Shown here piece by piece: positions 18,176 through 27,720 of a stretch of 64,000 nt of DNA. The stretch comes from Mucilaginibacter sp. cycad4. GTDB lineage: Bacteria; Bacteroidota; Bacteroidia; Sphingobacteriales; Sphingobacteriaceae. The notes under the pieces were generated by a model. It worked only from the letters and a program-made list of their open reading frames with translations, had not been told where the DNA came from and made no database searches. Location: assembly GCF_034263275.1 (NCBI RefSeq), contig NZ_CP139559.1, positions 434,001 to 498,000 of the forward strand, given 5' to 3'. Position 1 is the stretch's first letter. Each line of letters starts with the position of its first letter. The position numbers and the translations under genes are program-made.

Positions 18176-18499
18176 TTTTTGTTAATGTAAATTTAACACT
18201 AAGGTATCCTTTGGTTAAGATAGCAGGTTTAGCTTTGCTGTCATTATTACAATATTGATAACTTTATATTAATATTATTTAATGATAACGCAATAATAAT
18301 TATTAAATTATTAATCTTTTGCTCACATCTTTAAAAATAATCGCCTATGTAACATTAACTTCAACTTAACATCGAGCTCGGCGATAAAACTAAGAACCGG
18401 TGAATGCGCTAACACTCACCTGGTCCGGGATAATTGTCAAATAACTCAAAAGCGGTCCAAGGCTTTAAGTCATTTCTTTCAACAATCAATTTTAAAAAT
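18176..18499 (+). other. long leader region of first susC-like gene
   Basis: About 320 AT-rich bases. The last 110 bases include a G/C-richer patch (18392-18432) with arms GGTGA / TCACC around GCGCTAAC, which could fold just upstream of the gene. No gene seen. Presumably contains the promoter and 5' untranslated region of the SusC/SusD pair. Confidence 0.4.
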
Positions 18500-21400
18500 A
18501 TGAATAAAAAGATTAATCCAAATCTTTTGAGCAGGTTTTTTTTAATTCCTGTATTGTTTTTACTGGTTTTGCTAAAACCTTTTATCTCAAACGCTTCGGC
18601 AAAAAATATAGTATATGACGCCGCAAAGCAAATTACCGGTACTGTTACCGACGAAACTAACCTTCCTTTGCCCGGCGTATCGGTTCGGATTAAAGGTACT
18701 GATAAGGGTACTGCAACTAACACAAACGGTAAATATACTATCTCGGCCGAAGAAGGCGCCGTGCTTATTTTCAACTTTATTGGTTATGATCAGCAGGAAA
18801 TAACAGTTGGCGGTTCATCAACCATTAACGTTAAAATGAAACCAAAAGCAAACATGCTTAACGAGGTTGTAGCCATCGGTTATCAGTCTATCCGTAAAAG
18901 CGATGTTACCGGTTCTATCGCCAGCGTAAAAGCCAGTGATCTGAACCTTTCTGCTCCTTCGCTTGGCCAGGCACTTGCCGGTAAAGTATCAGGTGTACAA
19001 GTATCGCAAACCAGCGGTGCACCATATACAAGCACTAAAATAAGGGTAAGGGGCGTTGGCTCATTCAACGCCAGCTCTGATCCCTTATATGTAATTGACG
19101 GTTACCCTGCCGGTAATGATATATTCATTAACCCTGATGATGTCGAAAGCATCGACATTTTGAAAGATGCTGCATCTGCCGCCATCTATGGTTCACGTGC
19201 ATCGGGCGGTGTAGTATTGATTACTACCAAAAAAGGTAAAGAAGGTAAAGGCCGTTTTGAATATGATGTACAGACCGGCGTTGACCAGCTGGCACACAAA
19301 GTAAAATTACTTGATGCCGATCAGGCCGCTTTACTGGTAATAGATGGTCGTAATAATGCTTATCATGACCTTTGGGTTAATTCAGGCCATAGCTGGAACG
19401 ATGCCATGTACTCTGATAACAACGCAACACGTGTTACTAATGTAGGTAATTCGGGTAGTGTGAGCATTCCCAATGGCTTATATGATTTTGCTTCACAAAC
19501 CCCTATTAAACAAACAGTACATACCGATTGGCAGGATGAATTATACCGCAACACGTTTTTCCAGAAACACACTTTGTCGTTCTCAGGAGCTTCTAATGGT
19601 ATTCGTTATTATGTAAGCGGTGCGTATCAAAACCAACCGGGTATTATTCAATCAACCGGTCAGCAGCGTGTTAACTTTCGTACAAATATTGATGGCGATG
19701 TCAGCAAACGTATCCATATCGGTGCAAACATAGCCTATACTCAAAATACCAACCAGGAAACACAGGAAGGCCGCTTTGACCATAGCCCAATCCTTGGCGC
19801 CTTGATTTATATGCCTTACCTGCCTGCTTATAATGCTGATGGTTCTTTACAAACAAACGTTGAAGCCGCCGGTTCATCTCAGTACGGCTATCAGAGTATC
19901 GAAAATCCTGTAGCACTTGCCGAGCGTATTAAAATTAATAGAAAAGGTTACCGTAGTACTTATAATGCCAACGTAACATATAATATATTGCCGGGTTTCA
20001 ATTTTAAAACCAATCTTGGTACACAAACCTATACCGAAAAATACGATTACTACTATCCAACCACAATAAGCAGCGGTGCGTTCCCTCCGGGATCTCAGCA
20101 GTCAATACTTGCAGCCAATGCACAGGCTTCAAACCTTATTAACGTTGACAGATTGGCGGAGTTTACCTTAAACTATACCAAACAATTTGGCAAACATCAC
20201 TTTGATGCGTTAGCCGGTTATACAGCACAAAAAACAACCAGCGATTACATCAGCGTAAAGGCAAATGGTTTTCAGAGTGATTATGTGCCCGAAATTTCAG
20301 GCAAAGGTGCCGATGCGGCCTTCTTTAGCTTAAACTCAGCTGCTAAAAGTACTTATACTTTACTGTCGTACCTTGGTCGTGCAAACTACAACTATGCCGG
20401 TAAGTATTTTTTAACTGCATCATTCCGTGCCGATGGTTCATCTCGCTTTGGTTTAACAAACAGGTATGGTTACTTCCCTTCAGTAGCAGCAGGCTGGAAT
20501 CTTTCTGACGAATCTTTCTACCACAATTTTCTTGGTGATCAGTCAACGGTTAAGATCCGCGCAAGCTGGGGTAAAAGCGGTAACTTCAATATCCCTAATT
20601 ACGCTATCTCGCAAACACTGGCCAGCCCGGTTGGTGCTGTGTTAAATGGCAGTATAGCTACCGGAACATATCCAGGCGGTTTAAAAGATCCGAAATTAAG
20701 CTGGGAAACCACATCGCAATATAACCTTGGTGCCGATATCGGTTTATTTAACGGCCGTTTACAGGTTATTGCCAACTATTATTTAAGTTACTCGTACAAT
20801 CTGTTGTATAATCAGCCTATTTCGGCAATATCTGGCAGTACTACTATCTTAACTAACCTGCGCGACTCAAAAATTCGTAACACGGGTTTTGATTTGCAGT
20901 TAGATGGTAAAATCATTAATACCAAAGATTTCACTTTAGGTGCAAGCGGTAACATTTCATTAAACCGCAACAAAGTAGTTAAACTGCCTGCCCAAAATAC
21001 CCTCATCATCAACGGTGCCGAGCGTTCATACCTTACCAGCATAACTACTCAGGGCCAGCCTATTGGTATGTTCTACGGTTTCCAGGTTGGTGGCGTGATC
21101 AATGCATCTAATTTTGGTAAAACCGCTCCATCAGCTTCTCAAACCAATCCTGCCAAAATAGGCGATCTTTGGTTTGTTGATACCAATAAAGATGGCGTTG
21201 TAAACGATGCTGATAAAACTATCATCGGTTCGCCATATGCTAAATTTACTTACGGCTTCGCCCTTAACAGTACTTACAAACGTTTTGACTTCGGTGCTTC
21301 ATTCAATGGCTCATACGGTAACAAGATCCTTGATGGCCAGGATTACTACCTGTACAACATGGAAGGATCTGGTAATCAATACGCCGACGTGGCTCAGCGT

Positions 21401-21775
21401 TACCGCAATGATGCCAATCCTGGTAATGGTTTGGTTTATCGTGCCTCACGTGCCGGCACACAAAGTAACAGTACCCGTTTATCAACTTTTTACCTGCAAA
21501 GCGGCTCATATCTGCGTTGTACCAACCTTACTTTAGGTTATACTTTGCCTAACTTCTTACAACAAACTTTAGGCCTGAGCAAAGCACGCGTTTTTGCCAG
21601 TGTTGTAAACGCATTTACCATCACCAAGTACAAAGGCTATAACCCTGATGTTGACTATAATTATTCAGGTGCTGCTTCAAACAACACTCAGCCTGCCAAT
21701 CTTGCTCCGGGCATCGATTATGGTACCTACCCGCTGGTTAGGTCATACAACTTAGGTGTTAATGTTACTTTTTAA
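18500..21775 (+). CDS. SusC-family TonB-dependent outer-membrane receptor
   Basis: A 1091-residue SusC/RagA protein. A signal region (about 1-34) is followed by a carboxypeptidase-regulatory-like domain (ITGTVTDETNLPLPGVSVRIKG, about 44-125), a TonB-box-like NEVVAIGYQ, the plug domain with the hallmark DPLYVIDGYP and DVESIDILKDAASAAIYG, and a long beta-barrel ending in aromatic-rich strands and a terminal Phe. There is no STN domain, so it probably does not signal to an anti-sigma factor. It imports oligosaccharides or other large ligands with the SusD partner encoded 24 bases downstream. No degrading enzyme lies beside it, so the ligand is unknown. The ATG at 18500 was preferred over 18434. 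Confidence 0.95.
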   Translation: MNKKINPNLLSRFFLIPVLFLLVLLKPFISNASAKNIVYDAAKQITGTVTDETNLPLPGVSVRIKGTDKGTATNTNGKYTISAEEGAVLIFNFIGYDQQEITVGGSSTINVKMKPKANMLNEVVAIGYQSIRKSDVTGSIASVKASDLNLSAPSLGQALAGKVSGVQVSQTSGAPYTSTKIRVRGVGSFNASSDPLYVIDGYPAGNDIFINPDDVESIDILKDAASAAIYGSRASGGVVLITTKKGKEGKGRFEYDVQTGVDQLAHKVKLLDADQAALLVIDGRNNAYHDLWVNSGHSWNDAMYSDNNATRVTNVGNSGSVSIPNGLYDFASQTPIKQTVHTDWQDELYRNTFFQKHTLSFSGASNGIRYYVSGAYQNQPGIIQSTGQQRVNFRTNIDGDVSKRIHIGANIAYTQNTNQETQEGRFDHSPILGALIYMPYLPAYNADGSLQTNVEAAGSSQYGYQSIENPVALAERIKINRKGYRSTYNANVTYNILPGFNFKTNLGTQTYTEKYDYYYPTTISSGAFPPGSQQSILAANAQASNLINVDRLAEFTLNYTKQFGKHHFDALAGYTAQKTTSDYISVKANGFQSDYVPEISGKGADAAFFSLNSAAKSTYTLLSYLGRANYNYAGKYFLTASFRADGSSRFGLTNRYGYFPSVAAGWNLSDESFYHNFLGDQSTVKIRASWGKSGNFNIPNYAISQTLASPVGAVLNGSIATGTYPGGLKDPKLSWETTSQYNLGADIGLFNGRLQVIANYYLSYSYNLLYNQPISAISGSTTILTNLRDSKIRNTGFDLQLDGKIINTKDFTLGASGNISLNRNKVVKLPAQNTLIINGAERSYLTSITTQGQPIGMFYGFQVGGVINASNFGKTAPSASQTNPAKIGDLWFVDTNKDGVVNDADKTIIGSPYAKFTYGFALNSTYKRFDFGASFNGSYGNKILDGQDYYLYNMEGSGNQYADVAQRYRNDANPGNGLVYRASRAGTQSNSTRLSTFYLQSGSYLRCTNLTLGYTLPNFLQQTLGLSKARVFASVVNAFTITKYKGYNPDVDYNYSGAASNNTQPANLAPGIDYGTYPLVRSYNLGVNVTF

Positions 21776-21799
21776 TGAATTTTTTAAAGAGATATAGAG

Positions 21800-23329
21800 A
21801 TGAATAAAAAATTTGTAGCCATAGCCTGCCTTGCAGCTGTTGTGGCGATAAGCCCGTCTTGTAAAAAAGACTTTTTAAATCAGAGTGACCCCAATGCTAT
21901 AACTGTTGATGCAAGCTATAAAACTCCTAATGATGTGTTGTTAGCTGTAAACGGTATCTATCAATCGTTACGCAGTAGCAATAATGTAGGTGAAAGCAGC
22001 GATCTGTGGACAGATCAACGTTCTGACGATACAGGAACTCAGGATAACCAATCAAACTCAGGGGAACCTTTTCAGTTTGGTAACTTTTCAATACTTCCAA
22101 GTAATACTTACCTGAAATCTCACTGGGTATCATTATATGGTACTGTTACCAGGGCAAACGTGGTATTATCACATATTGATGCTGTGCCGTTCCCGGATAA
22201 CAGTGTAAAACAGCAGTACATTGCCGAAGCTAAGTTTTTACGTGCGTTTACTTATTTTGAGTTAGTGCGTCTTTGGGGAGATGTACCATTGGTTACCAAG
22301 CAATTGGGGTATTCTGATTTGCCTGCAGCTACTTTTCGCGAAAAGCAAGCCGTTGTTTATCAGCAAATAGTAGCCGATTTGATGGATGTTATCAATAACA
22401 GCCCGCTTCCAAACCTTCAGGCTTCAACCGGCAGAGCTTCTAAAGCTGCTGCTAACTTTTTGCTGGGCCAGGTATATCTTACTATGGCAACCACTCAGGA
22501 TCAGGCCAATCGTACTACTAATCTCACTAACGCCAAAACATACTTAACCAATGTTTATAACATGCGTACTTTTGGTGAGCTTAAGAGTGTTCCTTATACC
22601 GATGTTTTTGATGTTGCTAAAAAAACAACCTGTCCTGAACTCATTTTCCAAATAGTAAATATTCAGGGTGATATTAATTACAGTTCATCAATAGCAGCTA
22701 ACTTTCAGGCAAAAGGCGATACGCTTAATAGTAAGAAAAAATCGACAGGCGCGGGCTATAACGTTACTCATGATTTGATTAATGAGTATGAAACAGGCGA
22801 TCCGCGTATGACCTTCTCCGTGAAATTTGCAAATGATCCTACTGTAAAAGACTGGTTTGTAACCAAATTTAGGGATATAAGTAATGCCGCCGGTATAAAT
22901 GGCTACGGTGGTAACGACTGGATCCTGATGCGTTATGCTGATGTGATACTTTCATTGGCCGAAGTTGATAATTATCTTGGCGATCAGGCTACTGCTATAA
23001 GCTTGCTTGACCAGGTGCGTACACGTGCAGGTATGCCAACTTATGCGGTATCAATGACAAACAGTGACTATGCTACCAAATACCCGACATTAAAACTGGC
23101 TATTTTACACGAGCGCCGCGTTGAGCTTGCCTTTGAGCACCACCGCTGGTATGATCTGTTGCGCACTTTTAACGATGCCGAATTAGTTGCTTACTTCAAG
23201 GCCAAAAAGCAAACTGATTTCGGTTTGGCTTCGCTGGCGAACTTTACTACTAAAGATCGTTATTATCCTATTCCATTTGATGAGTACAAGCTTGACCCTG
23301 TTAAGATGTACCAAAACCCAGGTTATTAA
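21800..23329 (+). CDS. SusD/RagB-family outer-membrane lipoprotein
   Basis: A 509-residue SusD-like ligand-binding lipoprotein that caps the SusC barrel. Lipobox ISPSC near residue 22. Characteristic elements include TPNDVLLAVNGIYQSLR, the TPR-like AEAKFLRAFTYFELVRLWGDVPLV helix, and the C-terminal LAILHERRVELAFEHHRWYDLLR followed by YYPIPFDEY and QNPGY. It is encoded directly after its SusC partner, and a strong terminator ends the two-gene unit. Confidence 0.95.
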   Translation: MNKKFVAIACLAAVVAISPSCKKDFLNQSDPNAITVDASYKTPNDVLLAVNGIYQSLRSSNNVGESSDLWTDQRSDDTGTQDNQSNSGEPFQFGNFSILPSNTYLKSHWVSLYGTVTRANVVLSHIDAVPFPDNSVKQQYIAEAKFLRAFTYFELVRLWGDVPLVTKQLGYSDLPAATFREKQAVVYQQIVADLMDVINNSPLPNLQASTGRASKAAANFLLGQVYLTMATTQDQANRTTNLTNAKTYLTNVYNMRTFGELKSVPYTDVFDVAKKTTCPELIFQIVNIQGDINYSSSIAANFQAKGDTLNSKKKSTGAGYNVTHDLINEYETGDPRMTFSVKFANDPTVKDWFVTKFRDISNAAGINGYGGNDWILMRYADVILSLAEVDNYLGDQATAISLLDQVRTRAGMPTYAVSMTNSDYATKYPTLKLAILHERRVELAFEHHRWYDLLRTFNDAELVAYFKAKKQTDFGLASLANFTTKDRYYPIPFDEYKLDPVKMYQNPGY

Positions 23330-23346
23330 TACCTGTGTTGCATAGA

Positions 23347-23391
23347 AAGAAGCCGCCTCATAAGTGAAGTATGAGGCGGCTTCTTTTTTGT
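23347..23391 (+). terminator. Rho-independent terminator after susD-like gene
   Basis: Perfect 15-bp stem (23347-23361 and 23371-23385, core GAAGCCGCCTCAT), 9-base loop, followed by a T run. Confidence 0.92.
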
Positions 23392-23575
23392 CATCTGTTA
23401 ATGAAATTTATCAAATTCAAATAACCTTTTTGTTAGGTATTAATTCATTTCGCCTTTCGGAACTATAAAGTATTGATATGCTGCAAGCTTTTGTTTGAGT
23501 TTTGTAAGAACTCATTTACCTGAAGCAAATAATGGTATAGTTATCATTAAGTTTGTGTTGTTCCATCAAAGCAAA

Positions 23576-24517
23576 ATGAAAACTGTAACAGTAGAAGATT
23601 TCTATAAAGACGCCGCCGAGCGTACCAATAGCACAGTAAGGGACCTGCTTCCGGCTGATATCAACAAACAGATAGGGCATTTTAATGTATTCAACCTTAG
23701 CGACATCATTGCTAAAATAAAGAAGGATCCTACCCACGTGCCTTACAATCGCAGGTTATATTATAAGATAAACCTGGTGAGGGGCCGGAATATTGCTGAG
23801 TATGCAGATAAGGTTATCAATATTGAAAAGAATGCATTGGTGTTTGGTTCGCCTAAAATCCCTTATAGCTGGAAGCCGCAGGACATGGATCAATCCGGGT
23901 ATTTCTGCATTTTTACCGATGAGTTTATGGTACAATCGAAAAGCGGTGTGGTGTTAGATGTGTTACCGGTTTTTAGTCCCGGAGGTTGCCCGGTGTTTAT
24001 GCTTACAGATGAACAGGCCGATGAGATCACCCTCATTTTTAAAAAGATGCAACAGGAAATAGCATCTGATTACCTGTACAAGTATGACCTGATCAGGAAC
24101 TATTTGCTGGAGCTAATTCACTATGGTCAGAAACTGCAGCCCCTTACCAATTACAGTAATAATCATAATGCATCCGCAAGGGTATCATCCCTGTTTATTG
24201 AATTGCTGGAGAGGCAGTTTCCAATAGCGTCGCCCGATCAAAGGGTTATCCTGCGTACAGCTAAAGACTATGCCGACAGGCTTGCTGTTCATAGTAATCA
24301 CCTTAATAAGGTATTAAAAGAAAGTACAGGCAAAACTACAACCGAGCATATAACGGGCAGGCTCATCCAGGAAGCCCGCATCCTGCTTAAACAAACCGAT
24401 TGGAACATATCAGAGATAGCATATAGCCTGGGCTTTGAACAGCTATCGCATTTTTCCAGCTTCTTCAAAAAGCAAACATCATTATCGCCGGTTGAGGTAA
24501 GGAATTTGGCGGGGTGA
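23576..24517 (+). CDS. AraC-family transcriptional regulator
   Basis: A 313-residue regulator. The N-terminal about 200 residues form a cupin-like sensor domain of the type seen in Bacteroidota AraC proteins. The C-terminal HTH pair runs from YADRLAVHSNHLNKVLKESTGKT through ILLKQTDWNISEIAYSLGFEQLSHFSSFFKKQTSLSP. The ATG at 23576 was chosen; the longer frame from 23495 reads through the probable promoter. It stands alone downstream of the SusC/SusD unit and is a candidate for controlling a neighbour, but no direct link is visible. Confidence 0.9.
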   Translation: MKTVTVEDFYKDAAERTNSTVRDLLPADINKQIGHFNVFNLSDIIAKIKKDPTHVPYNRRLYYKINLVRGRNIAEYADKVINIEKNALVFGSPKIPYSWKPQDMDQSGYFCIFTDEFMVQSKSGVVLDVLPVFSPGGCPVFMLTDEQADEITLIFKKMQQEIASDYLYKYDLIRNYLLELIHYGQKLQPLTNYSNNHNASARVSSLFIELLERQFPIASPDQRVILRTAKDYADRLAVHSNHLNKVLKESTGKTTTEHITGRLIQEARILLKQTDWNISEIAYSLGFEQLSHFSSFFKKQTSLSPVEVRNLAG

Positions 24518-24601
24518 GGGTTGAGTTGCCGATAATTATTAGAATGTTAAAAATGATTGTCGTTATCGTAATGATTACTTGAATTTTGTAAATTTGGTAT
24601 T

Positions 24602-24838
24602 ATGATAAGAACAATATTAAAATCCAACAAAAAAAGTCTTACGCTTGAGTTGCCGGATGATCTGGTTGGGAAGATGATTGAAATTATCGCATTTTCGGTT
24701 GATGAAACTGAATCAATTGAAAAAGAAACTAAGTCCAAAGACTTAAGGGTTGACCTTTTGAAAGACAGACTAAAGAACTTTTCTTTCAATAGTGGTGGGT
24801 ATAAGTTTGATAGGGATGATGCTAATAATTATGAGTAA
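24602..24838 (+). CDS. antitoxin of PIN-domain toxin-antitoxin pair
   Basis: A 78-residue protein that begins with beta-strand-like MIRTILKSNKKSLTLELPDDL, carries acidic and lysine-rich helices, and ends with the YKFDRDDANNYE tail often seen in Bacteroidota antitoxins next to PIN toxins. It overlaps the toxin start by 8 bases (ATGAGTAA). By position and size it is the neutralising partner and probable autorepressor; the sequence itself is not strongly diagnostic. Confidence 0.75.
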   Translation: MIRTILKSNKKSLTLELPDDLVGKMIEIIAFSVDETESIEKETKSKDLRVDLLKDRLKNFSFNSGGYKFDRDDANNYE

Positions 24839-25241
24839 TATCGCTATTGATACTAATGTTCTGCTTTATGCCTTAGATGATTTTTATCCAGAAAAGCAGG
24901 CGGAAGCCATTCAGATAATTGCCGATAGTCCTTTTTTTTGTTCTCAGAACCTAAGCGAGTTTATTAACGTTTGCCTGCGGAGATGGAAATTTCCAAAGCA
25001 TAAAGTAGCTGATCTTATAAAAACATATTTGCAGCAATGTGTTTATGTTCCGGTAAATGAACCTATGATGTTGCGTGCGTTGAAGATTATGAATAAATAT
25101 GATTTTCAGATGTTTGATTCAATAATTTTGGCATCAGCATTGGAGTCAGATTGTTCAATATTATATTCCGAAGATATGAATGATGGTCAAATCATAGACT
25201 CACAACTGAAAATTATAAATCCATTTAAAGGGTTAAATTAG
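24831..25241 (+). CDS. PIN-domain ribonuclease toxin (VapC-like)
   Basis: A 136-residue PIN-domain protein. Acidic metal-binding residues are present: D7 (AIDTNVLLYAL), E43 (NLSEFINV), D96 (FDSIILASAL) and E114/D115 (YSEDMNDGQ). Such toxins cleave RNA, often tRNA or rRNA. The ATG at 24831 lies inside the last codons of the antitoxin, giving translational coupling; the longer frame from 24792 would add a nonsensical extension. No lesion is visible. Confidence 0.87.
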   Translation: MSNIAIDTNVLLYALDDFYPEKQAEAIQIIADSPFFCSQNLSEFINVCLRRWKFPKHKVADLIKTYLQQCVYVPVNEPMMLRALKIMNKYDFQMFDSIILASALESDCSILYSEDMNDGQIIDSQLKIINPFKGLN

Positions 25242-25271
25242 ATTTTCATTTTAATTTGAAAACATCCGCCT

Positions 25272-25967
25272 CTACAAATCATCATCCTGCGTTAAAAGGA
25301 AAAGCTTATCGTGATTGGTGATATTGATCTTTTTGCCGTTGGTGCTGATTAGTTTTTCCTGTATCAATTCATTAACTACCCTGAAAACGGTTTCGTAAGT
25401 GGCGCCGGCGTATGAGGCGAGGTCCTGCCGGGTAAGTTCTACATCAATATGGCCTTCCGGGTTTGTGCCAAACTGATTCTTGAGGCTTATGAGTGCCTGG
25501 GCAACACGGCCCTTTACCGGCATATGCGCAAGATTACGCATTTTGCGTTCGGCTTCCTGCAGTTCGTCCGCAAAAAATAACATTAGCTGGTAGGTAAACT
25601 GAGGGTTTACTTTTAAAGTGGCCTCAAAAAACTCCATATCAATGTAGCATATAATGCCTGCTTCCAAAGCTGTTGCCGAAATAGGGTAGTGGGTAGCATG
25701 TTTACCCAGTACACGGTGGCCAAAAATAGCGCCCTTATTGGCAAAACGAATAATAAGCTCTTTATCCGGCCCCCATTTTTTATGAACTTTCACATTGCCT
25801 TCATAAACAAAGTAAATTCCTTTCACCGGGTCGCCTTCACTGAAAATAACCTGTCCTTTTTTTACATTAAAGTTTTTTTTGTTGGCTGCAATTGCCGGCA
25901 GCCACTCTTTTATACAGCCTTTACATAAAAGACAGGTTTGATTATCACACTGGATATTTCTTTTCAT
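25272..25967 (-). CDS. Crp/Fnr-family regulator with N-terminal cysteine cluster
   Basis: A 231-residue CRP/FNR protein. Four cysteines lie at the N-terminus (C7, C12, C15, C18). A further Cys107 in EAGIICYIDMEFF aligns with the FNR C122 region (ETSMVCEIPFETL). This arrangement suggests an FNR-type oxygen-labile [4Fe-4S] sensor, although the spacing differs from E. coli FNR. The cyclic-nucleotide-like fold spans about 25-140. The winged helix has LTRQDLASYAGATYETVFRVV, with the E and R of the FNR recognition helix. It is monocistronic, with AT-rich DNA upstream. Cluster binding is inferred. Confidence 0.88.
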   Translation of the reverse strand: MKRNIQCDNQTCLLCKGCIKEWLPAIAANKKNFNVKKGQVIFSEGDPVKGIYFVYEGNVKVHKKWGPDKELIIRFANKGAIFGHRVLGKHATHYPISATALEAGIICYIDMEFFEATLKVNPQFTYQLMLFFADELQEAERKMRNLAHMPVKGRVAQALISLKNQFGTNPEGHIDVELTRQDLASYAGATYETVFRVVNELIQEKLISTNGKKINITNHDKLFLLTQDDDL

Positions 25968-26238
25968 TCAAATATTTATCAATCAGTCCGCGTTTTGTTG
26001 TAAAAATATCAATGAAAATTGTATTTTTTATCAAAGTGGCGAATTTTAATTGATGTATTTTTATTTATTGTTGGTTTTGACGGTTTTAAACCTGATAAAA
26101 AATGTTTTTATTGAATAAAAAAAACAGATTGATTGTTTTTGTGGTCTCTCGTATGGGTGTATTTCGTGTGTTTATTTAAAAATGGAGTTTTATTTTAAAA
26201 AATAGTATAACAAATGGTATCACTAATTTAAAAAAGTA

Positions 26239-26886
26239 TCAGATTATTCCGTTTTTTACAGCAAACATTACCAGCCCGGCGGTATTACGTACGCCTACCT
26301 TATCTATCAGGCGCTGCCTGATCCCTTCAACCGAACGCGGACTAAGGAAAAGCTGCTTACCCATTTCGTTGGCTGTTTTTTCGGCGCAAATCAGTTTCAG
26401 TACGTCCTGCTCCCGTTCGGTAAGTTCAACGCCCTCTTTAAAGGATGGTTTGATGTTGCCTTTTATCACCAGTTTTTTTAACAGTGCGTTGCTTACAATA
26501 CTGTTAAAGTAATAGCCTGTTTCGTGTACCGAATATATCGCTTTCCTAATCTCTTCTGCCTCGGCATTTTTTAGCAGGTATCCGTTAGCGCCAATCTCCA
26601 TTAAATGGATCACGAACTTTTCGTCATCGTACATGGTCACTACTAAGATCTTTATATCCGGATAGGTCTTTTTGATGAGTTTGGTAGCTTCCATACCATC
26701 CATAACAGGCATTTTGAGGTCCATGATAATTACATCAGGCATGTTGGTTTCAATACCCTTTATTAAGTCTTCACCGTCTGCTGCCTCAAGTATTACTTCC
26801 AGGTTTTCATCCTGGGTAAGGCCAATCTTCAGGCCATCCCTGTATATGGTGTAGTCATCGGCTATGGCAATTTTTATAGGTTTCAT
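26239..26886 (-). CDS. NarL/FixJ-family response regulator
   Basis: A 215-residue response regulator. The receiver has acidic D10/D11, phospho-acceptor D56 (IIMDLKMPVMDG) and K in the LLKNAEAEE region. The C-terminal LuxR-type HTH has LTEREQDVLKLICAEKTANEMGKQL and SPRSVEGIRQRLIDKVGV. It is the last gene of a three-gene minus-strand unit with the histidine kinase 27 bases upstream, its probable partner. Confidence 0.93.
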   Translation of the reverse strand: MKPIKIAIADDYTIYRDGLKIGLTQDENLEVILEAADGEDLIKGIETNMPDVIIMDLKMPVMDGMEATKLIKKTYPDIKILVVTMYDDEKFVIHLMEIGANGYLLKNAEAEEIRKAIYSVHETGYYFNSIVSNALLKKLVIKGNIKPSFKEGVELTEREQDVLKLICAEKTANEMGKQLFLSPRSVEGIRQRLIDKVGVRNTAGLVMFAVKNGII

Positions 26887-26913
26887 CGCCTTGTTTTTGA
26901 AGTGTTATAATGG

Positions 26914-27720
26914 TTAAATAGTAATTGTTCGGGGGATGCTGATATTAATGTAGTATCCCCCGGGGTTGTGATTGAATGATACTTCGCCTTTTAACAAAAT
27001 GATGCGGGTTTGGATGGCCTTCAGGCCAAGGCCCTGCTTATTAAACTTTAGTTCTTCATATTGTACATGGCTTAACCCTTTTCCATTATGAAAAATACTG
27101 ATGTTCAAAGCATCCTGGTTATAAACTGATGTGATGTGTATTTTTTTAGGCCTGGCGTGTTTAAGTATATTGTTCATTAACTCCTGCACCATGCGGTATA
27201 TGCTTATATCATTTTCATTGGCCTGGCTTGTGTATGAATCGTCAAGATCGGTAGTAATAAATATGAGATCATTGTTTGCTATTTTTTCGGTAAAATGCCG
27301 GATAGCTTCATTTAACCCAAACTCTTTCAGGATACTTGAATGCAGGTTGTGCGAAATTCCGCGTACCTGTTTAATAGCCATATCAAGCAATTCCTGCCCT
27401 TTTTCATACCTTGGCTCGTTGTTTTTATCAATAACGTTAATCTTTACTCCTTGTAAATGCAGTTTTGATGCCGATAAAATGGCGCCCACCTCATCATGCA
27501 GCTCTTCGGCAATGCGGTGGCGTTCTGTTTCCTCGCTGCGTACAGCGGCTTCGATCAGCTGGTTTTGCTGGGTTTGATGCAGCTTTTGTATTTTTTGCTG
27601 ATACTGGTATTTTTTACGCTGAAAAAATATAAAAATGAGCAATATACTGGCGAATAAAGAAAGCATAACCGCAATACCCATAAAGAGCAGAAGTCTGATA
27701 TCGTCATTCGTTTGTTTCAT
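26914..27720 (-). CDS. HisKA_3-type sensor histidine kinase
   Basis: A 268-residue kinase with one N-terminal membrane helix (about 10-33), a short Gln/Lys-rich coiled coil, and the NarX/DegS-type dimerisation helix with phospho-acceptor H75 (RIAEELHDEVGAIL). The ATPase domain shows an N-box (MVQELMNNILKHA) and GLGLKAIQTRI. It lacks its own sensor domain. It overlaps by 17 bases the gene for a multi-pass membrane protein, which may supply the sensing part. Confidence 0.92.
   Translation of the reverse strand: MKQTNDDIRLLLFMGIAVMLSLFASILLIFIFFQRKKYQYQQKIQKLHQTQQNQLIEAAVRSEETERHRIAEELHDEVGAILSASKLHLQGVKINVIDKNNEPRYEKGQELLDMAIKQVRGISHNLHSSILKEFGLNEAIRHFTEKIANNDLIFITTDLDDSYTSQANENDISIYRMVQELMNNILKHARPKKIHITSVYNQDALNISIFHNGKGLSHVQYEELKFNKQGLGLKAIQTRIILLKGEVSFNHNPGGYYINISIPRTITI

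Noticed and set aside
18392..18432. Conserved regulatory RNA shared by both susC leaders
   Set aside because: Both leaders have short GCTAA-containing stems, but the sequences and spacing do not align well enough to claim one element.
27131..27577. 148-codon open frame on the plus strand
   Set aside because: Antisense to the HisKA_3 kinase with clear H-box and ATPase motifs; Ser/Cys-rich shadow composition.
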